Assembly: GCF_030409685.1 (NCBI RefSeq)
Contig: NZ_JAUFQJ010000003.1
Coordinates: 248,001 to 312,000, forward strand
Length of the DNA: 64,000 nt
Reading direction: 5' to 3'
DNA from: Ferruginibacter paludis
GTDB taxonomy: Bacteria; Bacteroidota; Bacteroidia; Chitinophagales; Chitinophagaceae
A program made the position numbers and the translations under genes. Numbering within the stretch: the first letter of the stretch is position 1; each line of letters begins with the position of its first letter. The notes below the pieces were generated by a model. That model had not been told where the DNA came from and ran no database searches. It was given only the letters and a program-made list of their open reading frames with translations. Shown piece by piece: positions 45,665 to 54,254 of the stretch.

Positions 45665-45817
45665 AAAAGTGCTTTAATTGTATAGCTGACAATCAACAGA
45701 AGGAAAGGGTTGCATGGATGCAGTACATTTAGCTTGCCACCATTTCTACATCCATTCCATAGATATCCTCCTCCCTTTTTTCATATTCATCTGGTGATTA
45801 TACAGTTCTTATTATTA

Positions 45818-46348
45818 TCAATACCCTTTATTCTTTTTATACAACAGATCAATGTACCGTTTAGCATTTTCATGCAGCGACAGAATGCTCTCCTGCCCTG
45901 AGTCCCACATTCCTTTCCCCTTTCGAATTGTCCGCAGCAGCTTACTCTGATCAAAGTAAAACCGGCCTTCGTATGCGGGTATGGTTGTCTTGTAATCCAC
46001 CTTATCGTTCACCGTTTTAAAATGCCTCTCTTTTACGTAGGCAAACACGAGCGTGTTCTTGCTGAGGTAGTATTCGGTTTCAACAACACCATAAGAAAGG
46101 CCGATCCATTCCTTAATCTTGTACAACATTCCTTTTTTAAAATAGCCGGTCAATGAACCGCCGCCATCCGGCACGTTTTCAAGGAAGGCTTCGTTCTCAA
46201 GCATTATTTTTTTGAAACCGGTGATTTGATTGGTGCGGTTGTAAACCTGTTGTATGGCTTTGATCTTTGCATTTTCACTTTGAGCAAAAGAATGGTTACA
46301 AAAGCAGGCAAACAATAGTAAAAGCAATATGGTAATCTTAAAATGCAT
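45818..46348 (-). CDS. secreted protein of unknown function
   Basis: 176 residues from ATG 46348, which opens a signal peptide (MHFKITILLLLLFACFCNHSFAQ); an earlier in-frame ATG at 46390 adds 14 residues. The mature part is beta-rich and highly charged (GSLTGYFKKGMLYKIKEWIG, VVETEYYLSKNTLVFAYVKERHF, GRFYFDQSKLLRTI) and ends in a basic helix (NAKRYIDLLYKKNKGY). I do not recognise the family. It sits between a lipoprotein gene and the metallophosphoesterase, each with its own gap. Confidence 0.72.
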   Translation of the reverse strand: MHFKITILLLLLFACFCNHSFAQSENAKIKAIQQVYNRTNQITGFKKIMLENEAFLENVPDGGGSLTGYFKKGMLYKIKEWIGLSYGVVETEYYLSKNTLVFAYVKERHFKTVNDKVDYKTTIPAYEGRFYFDQSKLLRTIRKGKGMWDSGQESILSLHENAKRYIDLLYKKNKGY

Positions 46349-46470
46349 GAGAATGATTTGTACTGCAGTCCAAAAAAACTGTGCCAACATTCAATACGAT
46401 GTTGCGTTGGCACGTATTACACCAGCCTGATCAGCAAAAGCAACCGAATTGAGGAAGTGCTCAACAAAGA

Positions 46471-46534
46471 TAAAATGTAAAATAGTGCGACGCCCATGCA
46501 GCCGCCCATAGCTATTGTTTTCGCCCGGACAAAA
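46471..46534 (-). repeat. dispersed 65-bp element, copy 2
   Basis: Minus-strand core GCGGCTGCATGGGC then GTCGCACTATTTTAC, preceded by GTCCGGGCG. It aligns with the copy at 38057-38123. It starts about 22 bases past the stop of the metallophosphoesterase gene on the same strand, the same relative position as copy 1 has to the GH78 gene. Confidence 0.6.
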
Positions 46535-46555
46535 GTTGTATTTGATTTTTTTAAA

Positions 46556-47806
46556 TTATACTAATTCAATCACCGTAATCTCCGGCAGGATGCCTACACG
46601 GCCGGGATAACCGATAAAACCGAAGCCGCGGTTAACGTATAATTTCTGTTTGGTTTCTTCGTACAGGCCCGCCCATTCTTTGTACATGTATTGCACAGGG
46701 CTCCACTTAAAACCGGGGATATCAACGCCAAACTGCATGCCGTGGGTATGGCCGCTGAGCATTAAATCGATGGCAGGGTAATGCGGTTTTACCTGCGCAT
46801 CCCAATGGCTGGGGTCATGGCTCATCAATATTTTAAAGGGATATTTTTCGGCCCCCGGATACGCCAGGTCCATGCGGCCGTGTTTGGGAAACCTGGCTTT
46901 ATTGCTCCAGTTTTCAATACCAATCAATGCTATCTGGTGATCGTTTCTTTCCAGTACCACGTGTTCGTTCATCAGTAATTTCCAGCCCAGTTTGGCATGC
47001 ACACCTTTTAAATTTTCCAGGTTTTGTTCTTTTGTAACGCCATTGTCGGGCCAGCTTACATAATCGCCGTAATCGTGGTTGCCCAGTGTAGAATACACGC
47101 CCATGGGCGCCTTCAGCTGACTGAACACATCCATATAGTCGTCCATTTCTGTAGCCCGGTCGTTTACCAGGTCGCCGGTAAATAATATAACATCCGCCTT
47201 TTCTTTTAAAATTTCATTTACGCCATGCAGTACTGCCTGCTTGTCCGTAAAACTGCCGCTGTGGATATCGCTGATGTGCAAAATCTTCATGCCTTTAAAA
47301 CCAGCGGGTAAATTATCGAACGCCATCTGTACCCGCTTTACATCGTACTTATATTTATTGCCAAAGCCGTACACGAGGCTACCAAATAAAGTAGAACCAA
47401 CGCCAAGGCCCATCCAGCTTAAAAAAACAGAACGGCTGATGGCATCGCTGCCGGAGGTATCGCCTGTTGAGTTGCGTTGAAATATTTTTGTGGCAATCCA
47501 TTGAATGCCTCTTCTGATATCATCAGTAAAAAAGAAAAGCACGGCAGCAAATTTTGCCAGAAACAAACCGAGTACAGTGGCAAACATATAGGTGCGTACT
47601 ACCCTTGGTAAAAATTGCTGGCTGCTAAATGAGAACAATAAGAAAGCAATGATTGCTACAGCGGAAATGGTCCAGTAAATGGCGTATACAATGGTTTTTG
47701 TTCTAGGCGAAGCGGATTGTGTAACCGTTTTAAGTGCCTGGAACACGTAGGTATCCAGCAGCAACATAACCGTAATAAATATAAAAGCGCCAAAAGGTGA
47801 TCGCAT
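46556..47806 (-). CDS. membrane-anchored metallophosphoesterase
   Basis: 416 residues. About four membrane helices cover residues 1-150. The calcineurin-like domain carries all metal motifs: DIHSGSF with Asp180/His182, GDLVND at 211, GNHDYGDY near 241, SHDPSHWD near 312 and SGHTHGMQFG near 352. The close of the protein (NRGFGFIGYPGRVGILPEI) is typical of the YkuE/YaeI-like subgroup. It probably hydrolyses a phosphoester, such as a lipid or nucleotide, at the membrane face. A 160-base gap precedes it; copy 2 of the dispersed repeat follows it. Confidence 0.9.
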   Translation of the reverse strand: MRSPFGAFIFITVMLLLDTYVFQALKTVTQSASPRTKTIVYAIYWTISAVAIIAFLLFSFSSQQFLPRVVRTYMFATVLGLFLAKFAAVLFFFTDDIRRGIQWIATKIFQRNSTGDTSGSDAISRSVFLSWMGLGVGSTLFGSLVYGFGNKYKYDVKRVQMAFDNLPAGFKGMKILHISDIHSGSFTDKQAVLHGVNEILKEKADVILFTGDLVNDRATEMDDYMDVFSQLKAPMGVYSTLGNHDYGDYVSWPDNGVTKEQNLENLKGVHAKLGWKLLMNEHVVLERNDHQIALIGIENWSNKARFPKHGRMDLAYPGAEKYPFKILMSHDPSHWDAQVKPHYPAIDLMLSGHTHGMQFGVDIPGFKWSPVQYMYKEWAGLYEETKQKLYVNRGFGFIGYPGRVGILPEITVIELV

Positions 47807-47966
47807 ACAAAGAGATTGAATTACTATAAAATTACAGCATTAAAAAAAAAAGCACTTGTTAATGTGGAACACCCTGCCCGTATTTGTAACACACGTACCA
47901 ATTACCCGCCCGGAGGATCAACAGTTCCATCTTATTTACGGGAGACGTAGCAGGACGGCGGATATT

Positions 47967-48494
47967 TTAATCCACTTTATTTTTTTCGGTGCCGGTCCAC
48001 TCAACAAATTCATCCAGCTGGTGATGAATGGCTTTTAATGTATTTTGATCTGTAAAATTGCCGTGCGCATCCATCAGACTGTCAATTACCGAAATGGGTA
48101 ACTGGTTGGGGTGCACCGTAATTTTTAAAAAATTTAAGATGGCAGCCAAATGGTCGTTGCCCCTTAAATTACCGGCCCGGCCACTGCTGATGCCGGTAAT
48201 GAGCGCTTTTTTATTCCACCAGATGCGGTGTGTTTTACAGGTATCAAACAACATTTTTAATACGCCGGGAATGCTGCCGTTGTATTCGGGAGATATAAAT
48301 ATATATTGATGTGTTGGGATGAGCACGGTGTTTTCAATTGCCTCAAAATGGGCATCCCGGGTATAGGTATTCAGGTCTTCCAGGGATAAAATGCCGGCTT
48401 CAATTCCTTTGCTGTGTAAAATCTGCTGGTACAGCCTGGCCACTTTCAGTGTATTGCTGCCAGTGCGGTTGGTGCCGGAAATAATTGTATACAT
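47967..48494 (-). CDS. NADPH-dependent FMN reductase
   Basis: 175 residues from ATG 48494 (MYTIISGTNRTGSNTLKVARLY, a flavodoxin-like strand and the FMN-phosphate loop SGTNRTGSNT). The canonical SPEYNGSIPGVLKMLFD flavin motif is near residue 80, followed by ALITGISSGRAGNLRGNDHL. An ATG 20 codons earlier exists, but its extension (SSQKQQKQ) is not part of the fold. It reduces FMN or quinones using NAD(P)H in the cytoplasm. It is divergent from parA across 204 bases. Confidence 0.9.
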   Translation of the reverse strand: MYTIISGTNRTGSNTLKVARLYQQILHSKGIEAGILSLEDLNTYTRDAHFEAIENTVLIPTHQYIFISPEYNGSIPGVLKMLFDTCKTHRIWWNKKALITGISSGRAGNLRGNDHLAAILNFLKITVHPNQLPISVIDSLMDAHGNFTDQNTLKAIHHQLDEFVEWTGTEKNKVD

Positions 48495-48603
48495 ATATTG
48501 TTTTTGCTGTTTTTGAGATGAAACAGTAACAACTAAGGTATGGGATTGTTGCACAATTTTGAGGCGAATGCTTAAATTTGCCCCCCTGTCAGCAGATTTG
48601 CCG

Positions 48604-48633
48604 TTTGCGGTTGAATTGCAAACAGTACCTTTG
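48604..48633 (+). promoter_or_regulatory. Bacteroidota promoter of the parA-parB unit
   Basis: TTTG at 48604-48607, 18-base spacer, TACCTTTG at 48626-48633 (exact TAnnTTTG). The parA start is 66 bases downstream. Confidence 0.65.
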
Positions 48634-48698
48634 GCACTCTCAAAAAAATTGTTGAGGCGATCTTATAACACAATACATCTGGTTACAGACTTTAAGGT

Positions 48699-49499
48699 AT
48701 GGCAAGAATAATAGGCATAGCGAATCAAAAAGGTGGTGTAGGTAAAACAACTACGGCCATCAACCTGGCTGCAAGTTTAGCAGTACTGGAATATAAAACT
48801 TTGTTGGTGGATGCAGACCCGCAGGCCAACAGCACCACTGGTGTTGGTTTTGATTTGCACAATGTTACAACCAGCCTGTACGATTGCATGGTGAATGAAA
48901 CCCCGGCCAAAGATGTATTGCTGAAAACAGATATTCCCAACCTGGACCTCATCCCTTCGCATATTGACCTGGTAGGTGCAGAAATTGAAATGATCAATTA
49001 CCCCAACCGTGAGGGGGTTTTAAAGAAAATACTGGAACCCATCCGGGATGAATATGATTTTATTGTAATAGATTGCTCCCCTTCCCTTGGCCTGATTACA
49101 GTGAATGCATTGGTAGCTTCAGACAGTGTAGTGGTGCCGGTACAAACAGAATTTTTTGCCCTGGAAGGCTTGGGCAAATTATTAAATACCATTAAAATTG
49201 TACAGAACAGGTTGAATACTGATTTGCAGATAGAAGGTATTTTAATGACGATGTACGATGGCCGCCTGCGCTTATGCAACCAGGTAGTATCCGAAGTAAG
49301 AAGGCATTTTGATGAAATGGTTTTTACCAGCATCATTCACCGCAACACAAAACTAAGTGAAGCGCCCAGCTTTGGCAAGCCTGTTATTTTATACGATTCT
49401 GAAAGCAAGGGCAGCGTAAATTACCTGAACCTGGCAAAAGAAATATTGCAAAAAAATAACCTTACAAAAATTAAACAGGAAGACAGGATAATCAGCTGA
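48699..49499 (+). CDS. parA: ParA/Soj chromosome-partitioning ATPase
   Basis: 266 residues. Deviant Walker A KGGVGKTT (residues about 10-17), [22 protein letters not shown] and the late [17 protein letters not shown] segment identify a chromosomal ParA/Soj. It binds DNA non-specifically as an ATP dimer and, stimulated by ParB, segregates the origin region. parB follows 86 bases on. The neighbours (DUF5683, dapB) match a gene order I recall as common in Bacteroidota. A consensus promoter lies upstream. Confidence 0.96.
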   Translation: MARIIGIANQKGGVGKTTTAINLAASLAVLEYKTLLVDADPQANSTTGVGFDLHNVTTSLYDCMVNETPAKDVLLKTDIPNLDLIPSHIDLVGAEIEMINYPNREGVLKKILEPIRDEYDFIVIDCSPSLGLITVNALVASDSVVVPVQTEFFALEGLGKLLNTIKIVQNRLNTDLQIEGILMTMYDGRLRLCNQVVSEVRRHFDEMVFTSIIHRNTKLSEAPSFGKPVILYDSESKGSVNYLNLAKEILQKNNLTKIKQEDRIIS

Positions 49500-49585
49500 T
49501 GAACTGATGCACTAACCGTCAGTAACGATTGTGTTGAGGCTATTTTCATATTCACATTTTCCTGGTTTTTTATTTACACATTATT

Positions 49586-50503
49586 ATGACCCCACCAAAT
49601 AAAAAAGACGCTCTTGGAAAAGGCATTCGCAGTTTACTGCAAAATATAGATGCTGATCTTAAAAGCACGGCCGGTAATTTAAAAACGGAGATTGTTGAAA
49701 AATCTACCGGTATTAACCGCATTGGTTTAGACCAGATAGAAATCAATCCCAAGCAGCCGCGTAAAGATTTTGATGAAACGGCATTGAGTGAACTGGCTGC
49801 ATCTTTAAAACTGCACGACATTATTCAGCCGCTTACCGTAAGCAAACTCCCATCGGGTAAATACAGACTGGTAGCGGGTGAACGCCGTTTCAGGGCGGCC
49901 AAAATTGCCGGCTTAAAAGATGTACCGGTATACGTGCGTCAGTCCAACGACTCGGAATTACTGGAGCTGGCATTGCTGGAAAATTTACAAAGAGAAAATT
50001 TAAATGCCATAGAAATTGCCCTCAGTTACAAACGCTTAATGGACGAACTGGATTACACGCAGGAACAGGTAGCAGAGCGCATGGGCAAAGAACGCAGCAC
50101 AGTTACCAACTACATCAGGCTGCTGAAACTACCACCGGATATCCAGATTGCGGTTCGTACCAACGTAATCTCCATGGGCCATGCCCGTGCGTTGATTAAC
50201 GTAGATATGGTAGACAAACAACTATTTATTTTTTCTGAAATCAAAAGCAAGGAATTATCTGTACGGCAAACAGAAGACCTGGTTCGCAACATGTACACCG
50301 GTGGCGGTGCCGCTGTTAAAAATTCGGTAAAAGCCACCCTGCCCCCGGCGTTTAAAAAGATAGAAGATAATTTAGCATCGCAGTTTAATACGAAAGTTAA
50401 ACTGGTACACAATAAAAAGGGGTATGGCGCTGTAACCTTCGAATATTATTCGCTGGATGAACTGAACGGCCTGCTCGAAAAATTGAACGTTAAAGTAAGT
50501 TGA
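49586..50503 (+). CDS. parB: ParB/Spo0J chromosome-partitioning protein
   Basis: 305 residues. The CTPase/ParB-N domain holds NPKQPRKDFDETALSELAASL (about residues 50-72) and GERRFRAAKIAGL. The helix-turn-helix follows (YTQEQVAERMGKERSTVTNYIRLLKLP, about 155-180). The C-terminal dimerisation segment ends near residue 300 (YYSLDELNGLLEKLNV). It binds parS near the origin and loads onto DNA as a CTP clamp. The stop (TGA 50501-50503) overlaps the next gene's ATG by one base, showing translational coupling. No perfect parS site was seen in the window. Confidence 0.95.
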   Translation: MTPPNKKDALGKGIRSLLQNIDADLKSTAGNLKTEIVEKSTGINRIGLDQIEINPKQPRKDFDETALSELAASLKLHDIIQPLTVSKLPSGKYRLVAGERRFRAAKIAGLKDVPVYVRQSNDSELLELALLENLQRENLNAIEIALSYKRLMDELDYTQEQVAERMGKERSTVTNYIRLLKLPPDIQIAVRTNVISMGHARALINVDMVDKQLFIFSEIKSKELSVRQTEDLVRNMYTGGGAAVKNSVKATLPPAFKKIEDNLASQFNTKVKLVHNKKGYGAVTFEYYSLDELNGLLEKLNVKVS

Positions 50504-51153
50504 TGCAAAAAATATTGCCGATATTTTTACTGCTGTTTTTATCCTGCCTTTGTTGTTCTTTATACGCCCAGCAACTGAAAGATAGTGCTATAAAAAAAGT
50601 AAGCCCTGCTAAAGCAAAAAAAGACAGCATTGCTAAAAAAGAAAAAGTATACGACAGTACTGGTAAAGAAATAAAAGTGTTCAATCCCCGCATGGCCACC
50701 ATTCACTCGGCCATCATTCCCGGCTGGGGGCAGATAGATAATAAAAAATACTGGAAATTACCGCTGGTTTATGGAGCGTTGGGTACAACCGCTTACGTGT
50801 TTTTTTACAATATTAAAACGTATAAATTGTTGCGGCTGGCATATATATATGCGTCAGATACACTCCCGTCAAACGATCATTTAATTGATGCTCAATTTAA
50901 AAATCTCAGTGCTAATTCAATCAAAATCTACCGCAATTCTTTCCGGCAAAATGTAGATTATTCGGTGTTGTTTTTTATTTTTTTCTGGGGCCTGAATGTG
51001 GTGGATGCAACAGTAGATGCCCAGCTAAAAGCATTTGATGTAAATGATAACCTTAGTTTAAAATTATCCCCCGGCTTTAGCCCGATGGCTAATACTACCG
51101 GCCTTAGCCTGGTGTTCGACATCCATTCAAAAAACCACCACGGATCCAAATAA
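50503..51153 (+). CDS. DUF5683 family membrane protein
   Basis: 216 residues from ATG 50503 (TGATG overlap with parB). A signal peptide or first helix (MQKILPIFLLLFLSCLCCSLYAQ) is followed by a Lys-rich stretch (KKVSPAKAKKDSIAKKEK). Next comes the DUF5683 core PRMATIHSAIIPGWGQIDNKKYWKLPLVYGALGTTAYVF and later DYSVLFFIFFWGLNVVDATVDAQLKAFDV. The family is membrane-bound and of unknown role, regularly encoded between parB and dapB in Bacteroidota. The one-base coupling to parB suggests matched production with the partition proteins. Confidence 0.9.
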   Translation: MQKILPIFLLLFLSCLCCSLYAQQLKDSAIKKVSPAKAKKDSIAKKEKVYDSTGKEIKVFNPRMATIHSAIIPGWGQIDNKKYWKLPLVYGALGTTAYVFFYNIKTYKLLRLAYIYASDTLPSNDHLIDAQFKNLSANSIKIYRNSFRQNVDYSVLFFIFFWGLNVVDATVDAQLKAFDVNDNLSLKLSPGFSPMANTTGLSLVFDIHSKNHHGSK

Positions 51154-51180
51154 TTATCGATAGCTTAAAAAAACTACTGC

Positions 51181-51930
51181 ATGCAACCAGCAACCAACTT
51201 AAAACAAAAAAAATTAAACATCGCCCTGGTAGGCTATGGTAAAATGGGTAAAGCCATTGAAGAAATCGCTGTACAAAGAGGGCATACCATTGTATTGAAA
51301 ATTGATATCAATACCATGGACCAGTTTACAAAGGAAAATCTGCAGCAGTGTGATGTAGCCATTGAGTTTACCAGCCCGCATAGTGCTGTAGAAAACATCA
51401 TTACCTGTCTGGGTGCAGGCGTACCCGTTGTAAGCGGCAGCACGGGCTGGCTGCAGCGTTGGAGTGAGGTTAAAGAAGTATGTGATCAGCAAGAGGGAGC
51501 GTTACTGTATGCCAGTAACTACAGCGTTGGTGTAAATATATTTTTTGAAGTGAATAAGCGCCTGGCGCAATTAATGAATCCTCATACAGAATACGAAGTA
51601 ACCATGACCGAGATTCATCATACAGAAAAAAAAGACGCTCCCAGCGGAACCGCTATTACACTCGCTGAACAGATTCTTGAAAATATCGGCCGTAAAAAAG
51701 AATGGGTGAATGAGCAAACCGTAGCGCCCGGAGAGCTGGCCATCGTCAGCAAAAGAATTGATCCGGCACCCGGTACACATATTGTAAAATATAGTTCTCC
51801 CATTGATGACATTGAAATCATCCATACCGCACATAACCGCAAGGGTTTTGCAACGGGTGCAGTATTGGCTGCAGAATTTTTGCAGGATAAAAAAGGCATC
51901 TTCAGTATGAAAGATGTGCTGGGATTTTAA
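51181..51930 (+). CDS. dapB: 4-hydroxy-tetrahydrodipicolinate reductase
   Basis: 249 residues. N-terminal NAD(P)-binding loop LVGYGKMGKAIEE (about residues 16-28), EFTSPHSAVENI, GSTGW, and the active-site signature EIHHTEKKDAPSGTA near residue 145-159 are all diagnostic. It reduces HTPA in lysine and diaminopimelate (peptidoglycan) biosynthesis, in the cytoplasm. Fourth gene of the parA-parB-DUF5683-dapB run; starts 27 bases after DUF5683. Its metabolic role has no obvious tie to partitioning, but the order is conserved. Confidence 0.96.
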   Translation: MQPATNLKQKKLNIALVGYGKMGKAIEEIAVQRGHTIVLKIDINTMDQFTKENLQQCDVAIEFTSPHSAVENIITCLGAGVPVVSGSTGWLQRWSEVKEVCDQQEGALLYASNYSVGVNIFFEVNKRLAQLMNPHTEYEVTMTEIHHTEKKDAPSGTAITLAEQILENIGRKKEWVNEQTVAPGELAIVSKRIDPAPGTHIVKYSSPIDDIEIIHTAHNRKGFATGAVLAAEFLQDKKGIFSMKDVLGF

Positions 51931-52129
51931 GTGTTGTTTCAATTGAAGCAGTCAATATAAAAAAATATTTATTCCCATTTGATACAATACTGTGTGGGTA
52001 AATATTTTAAGCAAATTTTAAAACACAGCCCAGCAAAGGTTTTGCGGCTACACACGGCCAAAAGCTATTCTTATATTTTTGAAACAGTGTGTTGCGGTAA
52101 AAAATAGATTCATTTTTTTTTTAAAAAAG

Positions 52130-52160
52130 TTTGCCTCAATGCCTTTTTGCCTTACTTTTG
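52130..52160 (+). promoter_or_regulatory. Bacteroidota promoter of tRNA-Lys
   Basis: TTTG at 52130-52133, 19-base spacer, TACTTTTG at 52153-52160 (exact TAnnTTTG). It lies 26 bases before the mature tRNA, a textbook fit for the primary sigma factor of this phylum. Confidence 0.8.
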
Positions 52161-52186
52161 CAGTCCATTAAATAAAAATGGTGAAA

Positions 52187-52259
52187 GAATTGGTAGCTCA
52201 GTTGGTAGAGCAATACACTTTTAATGTATGGGTCCTGGGTTCGAGTCCCAGCCAGTTCA
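52187..52259 (+). tRNA. tRNA-Lys (anticodon TTT)
   Basis: A 73-base cloverleaf. Acceptor stem GAATTGG (52187-52193) pairs with CCAGTTC (52252-52258); discriminator A at 52259; the CCA end is not encoded. D arm GCTC/GAGC; anticodon stem ATACA/TGTAT with loop CTTTTAA, anticodon TTT at 52220-52222; T arm CTGGG-TTCGAGT-CCCAG. It has its own promoter and terminator and stands as a single-gene unit. Confidence 0.97.
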
Positions 52260-52260
52260 C

Positions 52261-52293
52261 AAAGCCGCTTCGTAAATGAAGCGGCTTTTTTTA
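52261..52293 (+). terminator. rho-independent terminator of tRNA-Lys
   Basis: An 11-bp stem AAAGCCGCTTC (52261-52271) with GAAGCGGCTTT (52278-52288), 6-base loop, and a T run. It starts two bases after the tRNA. Confidence 0.9.
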
Positions 52294-52327
52294 TTTGTTT
52301 CAATCAAAGTCGTAACGAATACGAAGT

Positions 52328-52415
52328 ACACAAAGTGCAGGTGTTTATTCGTCAGCTTTTCGCAAACACATGCTCCTTTGTGCTTGTTGTAATGTTAGTG
52401 CACTTTGTGTGAAAT
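52328..52415. repeat. CACAAAG-type repeat with 12-bp terminal inverted repeats
   Basis: ACACAAAGTGCA (52328-52339) is perfectly inverted as TGCACTTTGTGT (52399-52410) around 59 bases. The interior has further CTTTGTG units. The right arm read in reverse (TTTCACACAAAGTGCAC) resembles the start of the 40868 repeat (TTTCACACAAAGGGCAC). This CACAAAG-type sequence is a dispersed intergenic repeat style I have seen in Bacteroidota genomes. Confidence 0.5.
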
Positions 52416-52458
52416 CATATTTGCTTCAACTTTGTTTTTTACACCAGCCTAACTCGCT

Positions 52459-52466
52459 TATTTTTG
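52459..52466 (+). promoter_or_regulatory. putative -7 element (TATTTTTG) before SDR gene
   Basis: Exact TAnnTTTG match 15 bases before the SDR start codon, with TTTG at 52431-52434 as possible -33 (24-base spacer). The leader would be very short. Confidence 0.4.
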
Positions 52467-52481
52467 CATATAATTTTTTTT

Positions 52482-53291
52482 ATGAATGACTTTTTTAAAA
52501 ATAAGGTAGTAGCTATTACGGGAGGAAGCGAAGGTATTGGTAAAGCCCTGATAGACGCTCTGATACCATTAGGCGCTAAGGTAGCTACCTGTGGCCGCAA
52601 CCAGGATAAATTATATACCCTGCAGGTGCAATATTCCGGTCACATGCTGCATACTATTGTGGCAGATGTAAGCCAGTACAGCGAATGCGAAAACTTTATT
52701 CAAAGTACCATTGATACTTTTGGCGGCATTGACATATTAATTAACAATGCAGGCGTTTCCATGCGGTCTTTGTTAAAAGATTGTGACGTGGAAGTGATAA
52801 GAAAAGTAATGGATATTAATTTTTTTGGCACCGTTTATTGCACCAAACTGGCGCTCAATACCATCATGGAAAGAAAGGGAACTATTGTTGGCATTTCTTC
52901 CATTGCGGGCTACCGCGGACTTCCCGGGCGCAGCGGTTACTCAGCTTCTAAATTTGCGGTGAATGGCTGGCTGGAAGCTTTGCGTACCGAGCTAATGGAC
53001 GATGGCGTAAATGTGATGTGGGTTTGCCCAGGTTTTACAAAAAGCAATATCCGCAATGCGGCACTAAACAGCAAGGGCGAAAGCCAGGGCGAAAGTCCGT
53101 TGCGGGAAGCCACCCTGATGAAACCTGAAACATGCGCTCAACATATTATTAAAGCAGTCGCCAAAAGAAAAAGAACACTTGTGTTGACTTTTGATGGCAA
53201 ACAAACTGTTTTTGTAAATAAGTTTTTTCCTTCGCTTGCTGACCGGCTGGTGAAAAAATTCTTTTTTAAAGACCGGGTACTTATCAAATAA
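52482..53291 (+). CDS. short-chain dehydrogenase/reductase
   Basis: 269 residues from ATG 52482 (MNDFFKNKVVAITGGSEGIG), preferred because the six-codon longer start is hydrophobic and unneeded. Rossmann motif TGGSEGIG (about 13-20), NNAG near 88-91, and catalytic Ser/Tyr/Lys in ISSIAGYRGLPGRSGYSASK near 140-160. The C-terminus (PETCAQHIIKAVAKRKRTLVLTF) resembles the DHRS7B/acetoin-type SDRs that act on lipids or steroids. NAD(P)-dependent oxidoreductase of unknown substrate, perhaps membrane-associated through its basic C-terminal tail. Confidence 0.9.
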   Translation: MNDFFKNKVVAITGGSEGIGKALIDALIPLGAKVATCGRNQDKLYTLQVQYSGHMLHTIVADVSQYSECENFIQSTIDTFGGIDILINNAGVSMRSLLKDCDVEVIRKVMDINFFGTVYCTKLALNTIMERKGTIVGISSIAGYRGLPGRSGYSASKFAVNGWLEALRTELMDDGVNVMWVCPGFTKSNIRNAALNSKGESQGESPLREATLMKPETCAQHIIKAVAKRKRTLVLTFDGKQTVFVNKFFPSLADRLVKKFFFKDRVLIK

Positions 53292-53417
53292 TTTCCTTTA
53301 TAGCGAAAAGATAATGAGATGATGTCTCAGGTGATTCATAAGAAATACTTTAGTCCTTTATCATTTTGTAAACAACTGATAGCTTACTTTTAAAATAAAA
53401 CGGAATATTACCCTGCA

Positions 53418-54251
53418 ATGCCTTTACTCACCCTTACATCAGATATTGGTCAGCATGATTTTCTTGCCGGTGCAGTAAAAGGACAATTGTTACAACACGC
53501 CCCGCATTTTACGCTGGTGGATATTACGCACCAGCTTTCGCCTTTTAATTATCCGCAGGCTGCTTATGTGTGCAGGAACGCCATCAAAAATTTTCCGCCG
53601 GGAACATTTCACCTTGTGATGGTGAATTTGTTTGATGAAAAACCCGAACACTTATTGCTGGCTGAGCACAATGGGTATTTTATTGGCTGTGCTGATAATG
53701 GCTTATTGACCATGATACTGGAAGAAGTTCCCCAAAAAGTGGTAGCACTTCAACTGGAGAAAACACAGCAAAAAAATACCCTTTACTGCACCGCAGTTTT
53801 TGCCCGTGCCTTTAATGAGGTACATAACGGTAAACTGTTGGAAGAGGTAGGTGACGCCAGTGTTTCCATACAGGTGAAAAATCCTTTGCGGCCCTTGCTG
53901 GGCAACAACTGGATGGAAGGACAAATTATTTTTATTGACAATTTTGAAAACGTAATTGTAAATATTACAAGGGAAGAATTTGAAGAACAACGCAGGGGCC
54001 GCAGTTTTAAAATTGTGTTTAAACGGGATGAAGTGATTGATAAAATAAGTGACACGTACGCAGATGTTGTGGAAGGTGAAAAACTGGCCATGTTTAATTC
54101 TGCGGCCTACCTTGAAATTGCTATAAACAAAGGCAATGCAGCAGGGCTGTTTGGACTGCAGGGCTTTTCAGAAAAGCAGCAGCAGCAGGCGCAACAACAA
54201 TATTTAAACAACCGGCTGTTTTACCAAACGGTGAAAGTTTATTTTGAGTAG
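53418..54251 (+). CDS. SAM hydrolase (DUF62; SAM hydroxide adenosyltransferase)
   Basis: 277 residues. The DUF62 pattern is clear: TLTSDIGQHDFLAGAVKGQLLQ at the N-terminus (adenosyl-binding Asp-Ile-Gly), DITHQLSPFNYPQAAYVCRNAIKNFPPGTFHLVMVN, YFIGCADNGLLTMI, and the C-terminal beta barrel with IIFIDNFENVIVNITREEF near residue 175-195. Family members convert SAM to adenosine and methionine with water; the chlorinase and fluorinase relatives are far rarer. A Gln run (EKQQQQAQQQY) sits near the C-terminus. It stands alone; downstream is a 255-base gap with a REP-like repeat pair. Confidence 0.92.
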   Translation: MPLLTLTSDIGQHDFLAGAVKGQLLQHAPHFTLVDITHQLSPFNYPQAAYVCRNAIKNFPPGTFHLVMVNLFDEKPEHLLLAEHNGYFIGCADNGLLTMILEEVPQKVVALQLEKTQQKNTLYCTAVFARAFNEVHNGKLLEEVGDASVSIQVKNPLRPLLGNNWMEGQIIFIDNFENVIVNITREEFEEQRRGRSFKIVFKRDEVIDKISDTYADVVEGEKLAMFNSAAYLEIAINKGNAAGLFGLQGFSEKQQQQAQQQYLNNRLFYQTVKVYFE

Positions 54252-54254
54252 AAC

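Noticed and set aside
38057..46534. Short hydrophobic peptides in the 65-bp elements
   Set aside because: The two copies are open in different frames, copy 1 lacks ATG, and similarity is stronger in bases than in residues, so I treat them as nucleotide repeats.
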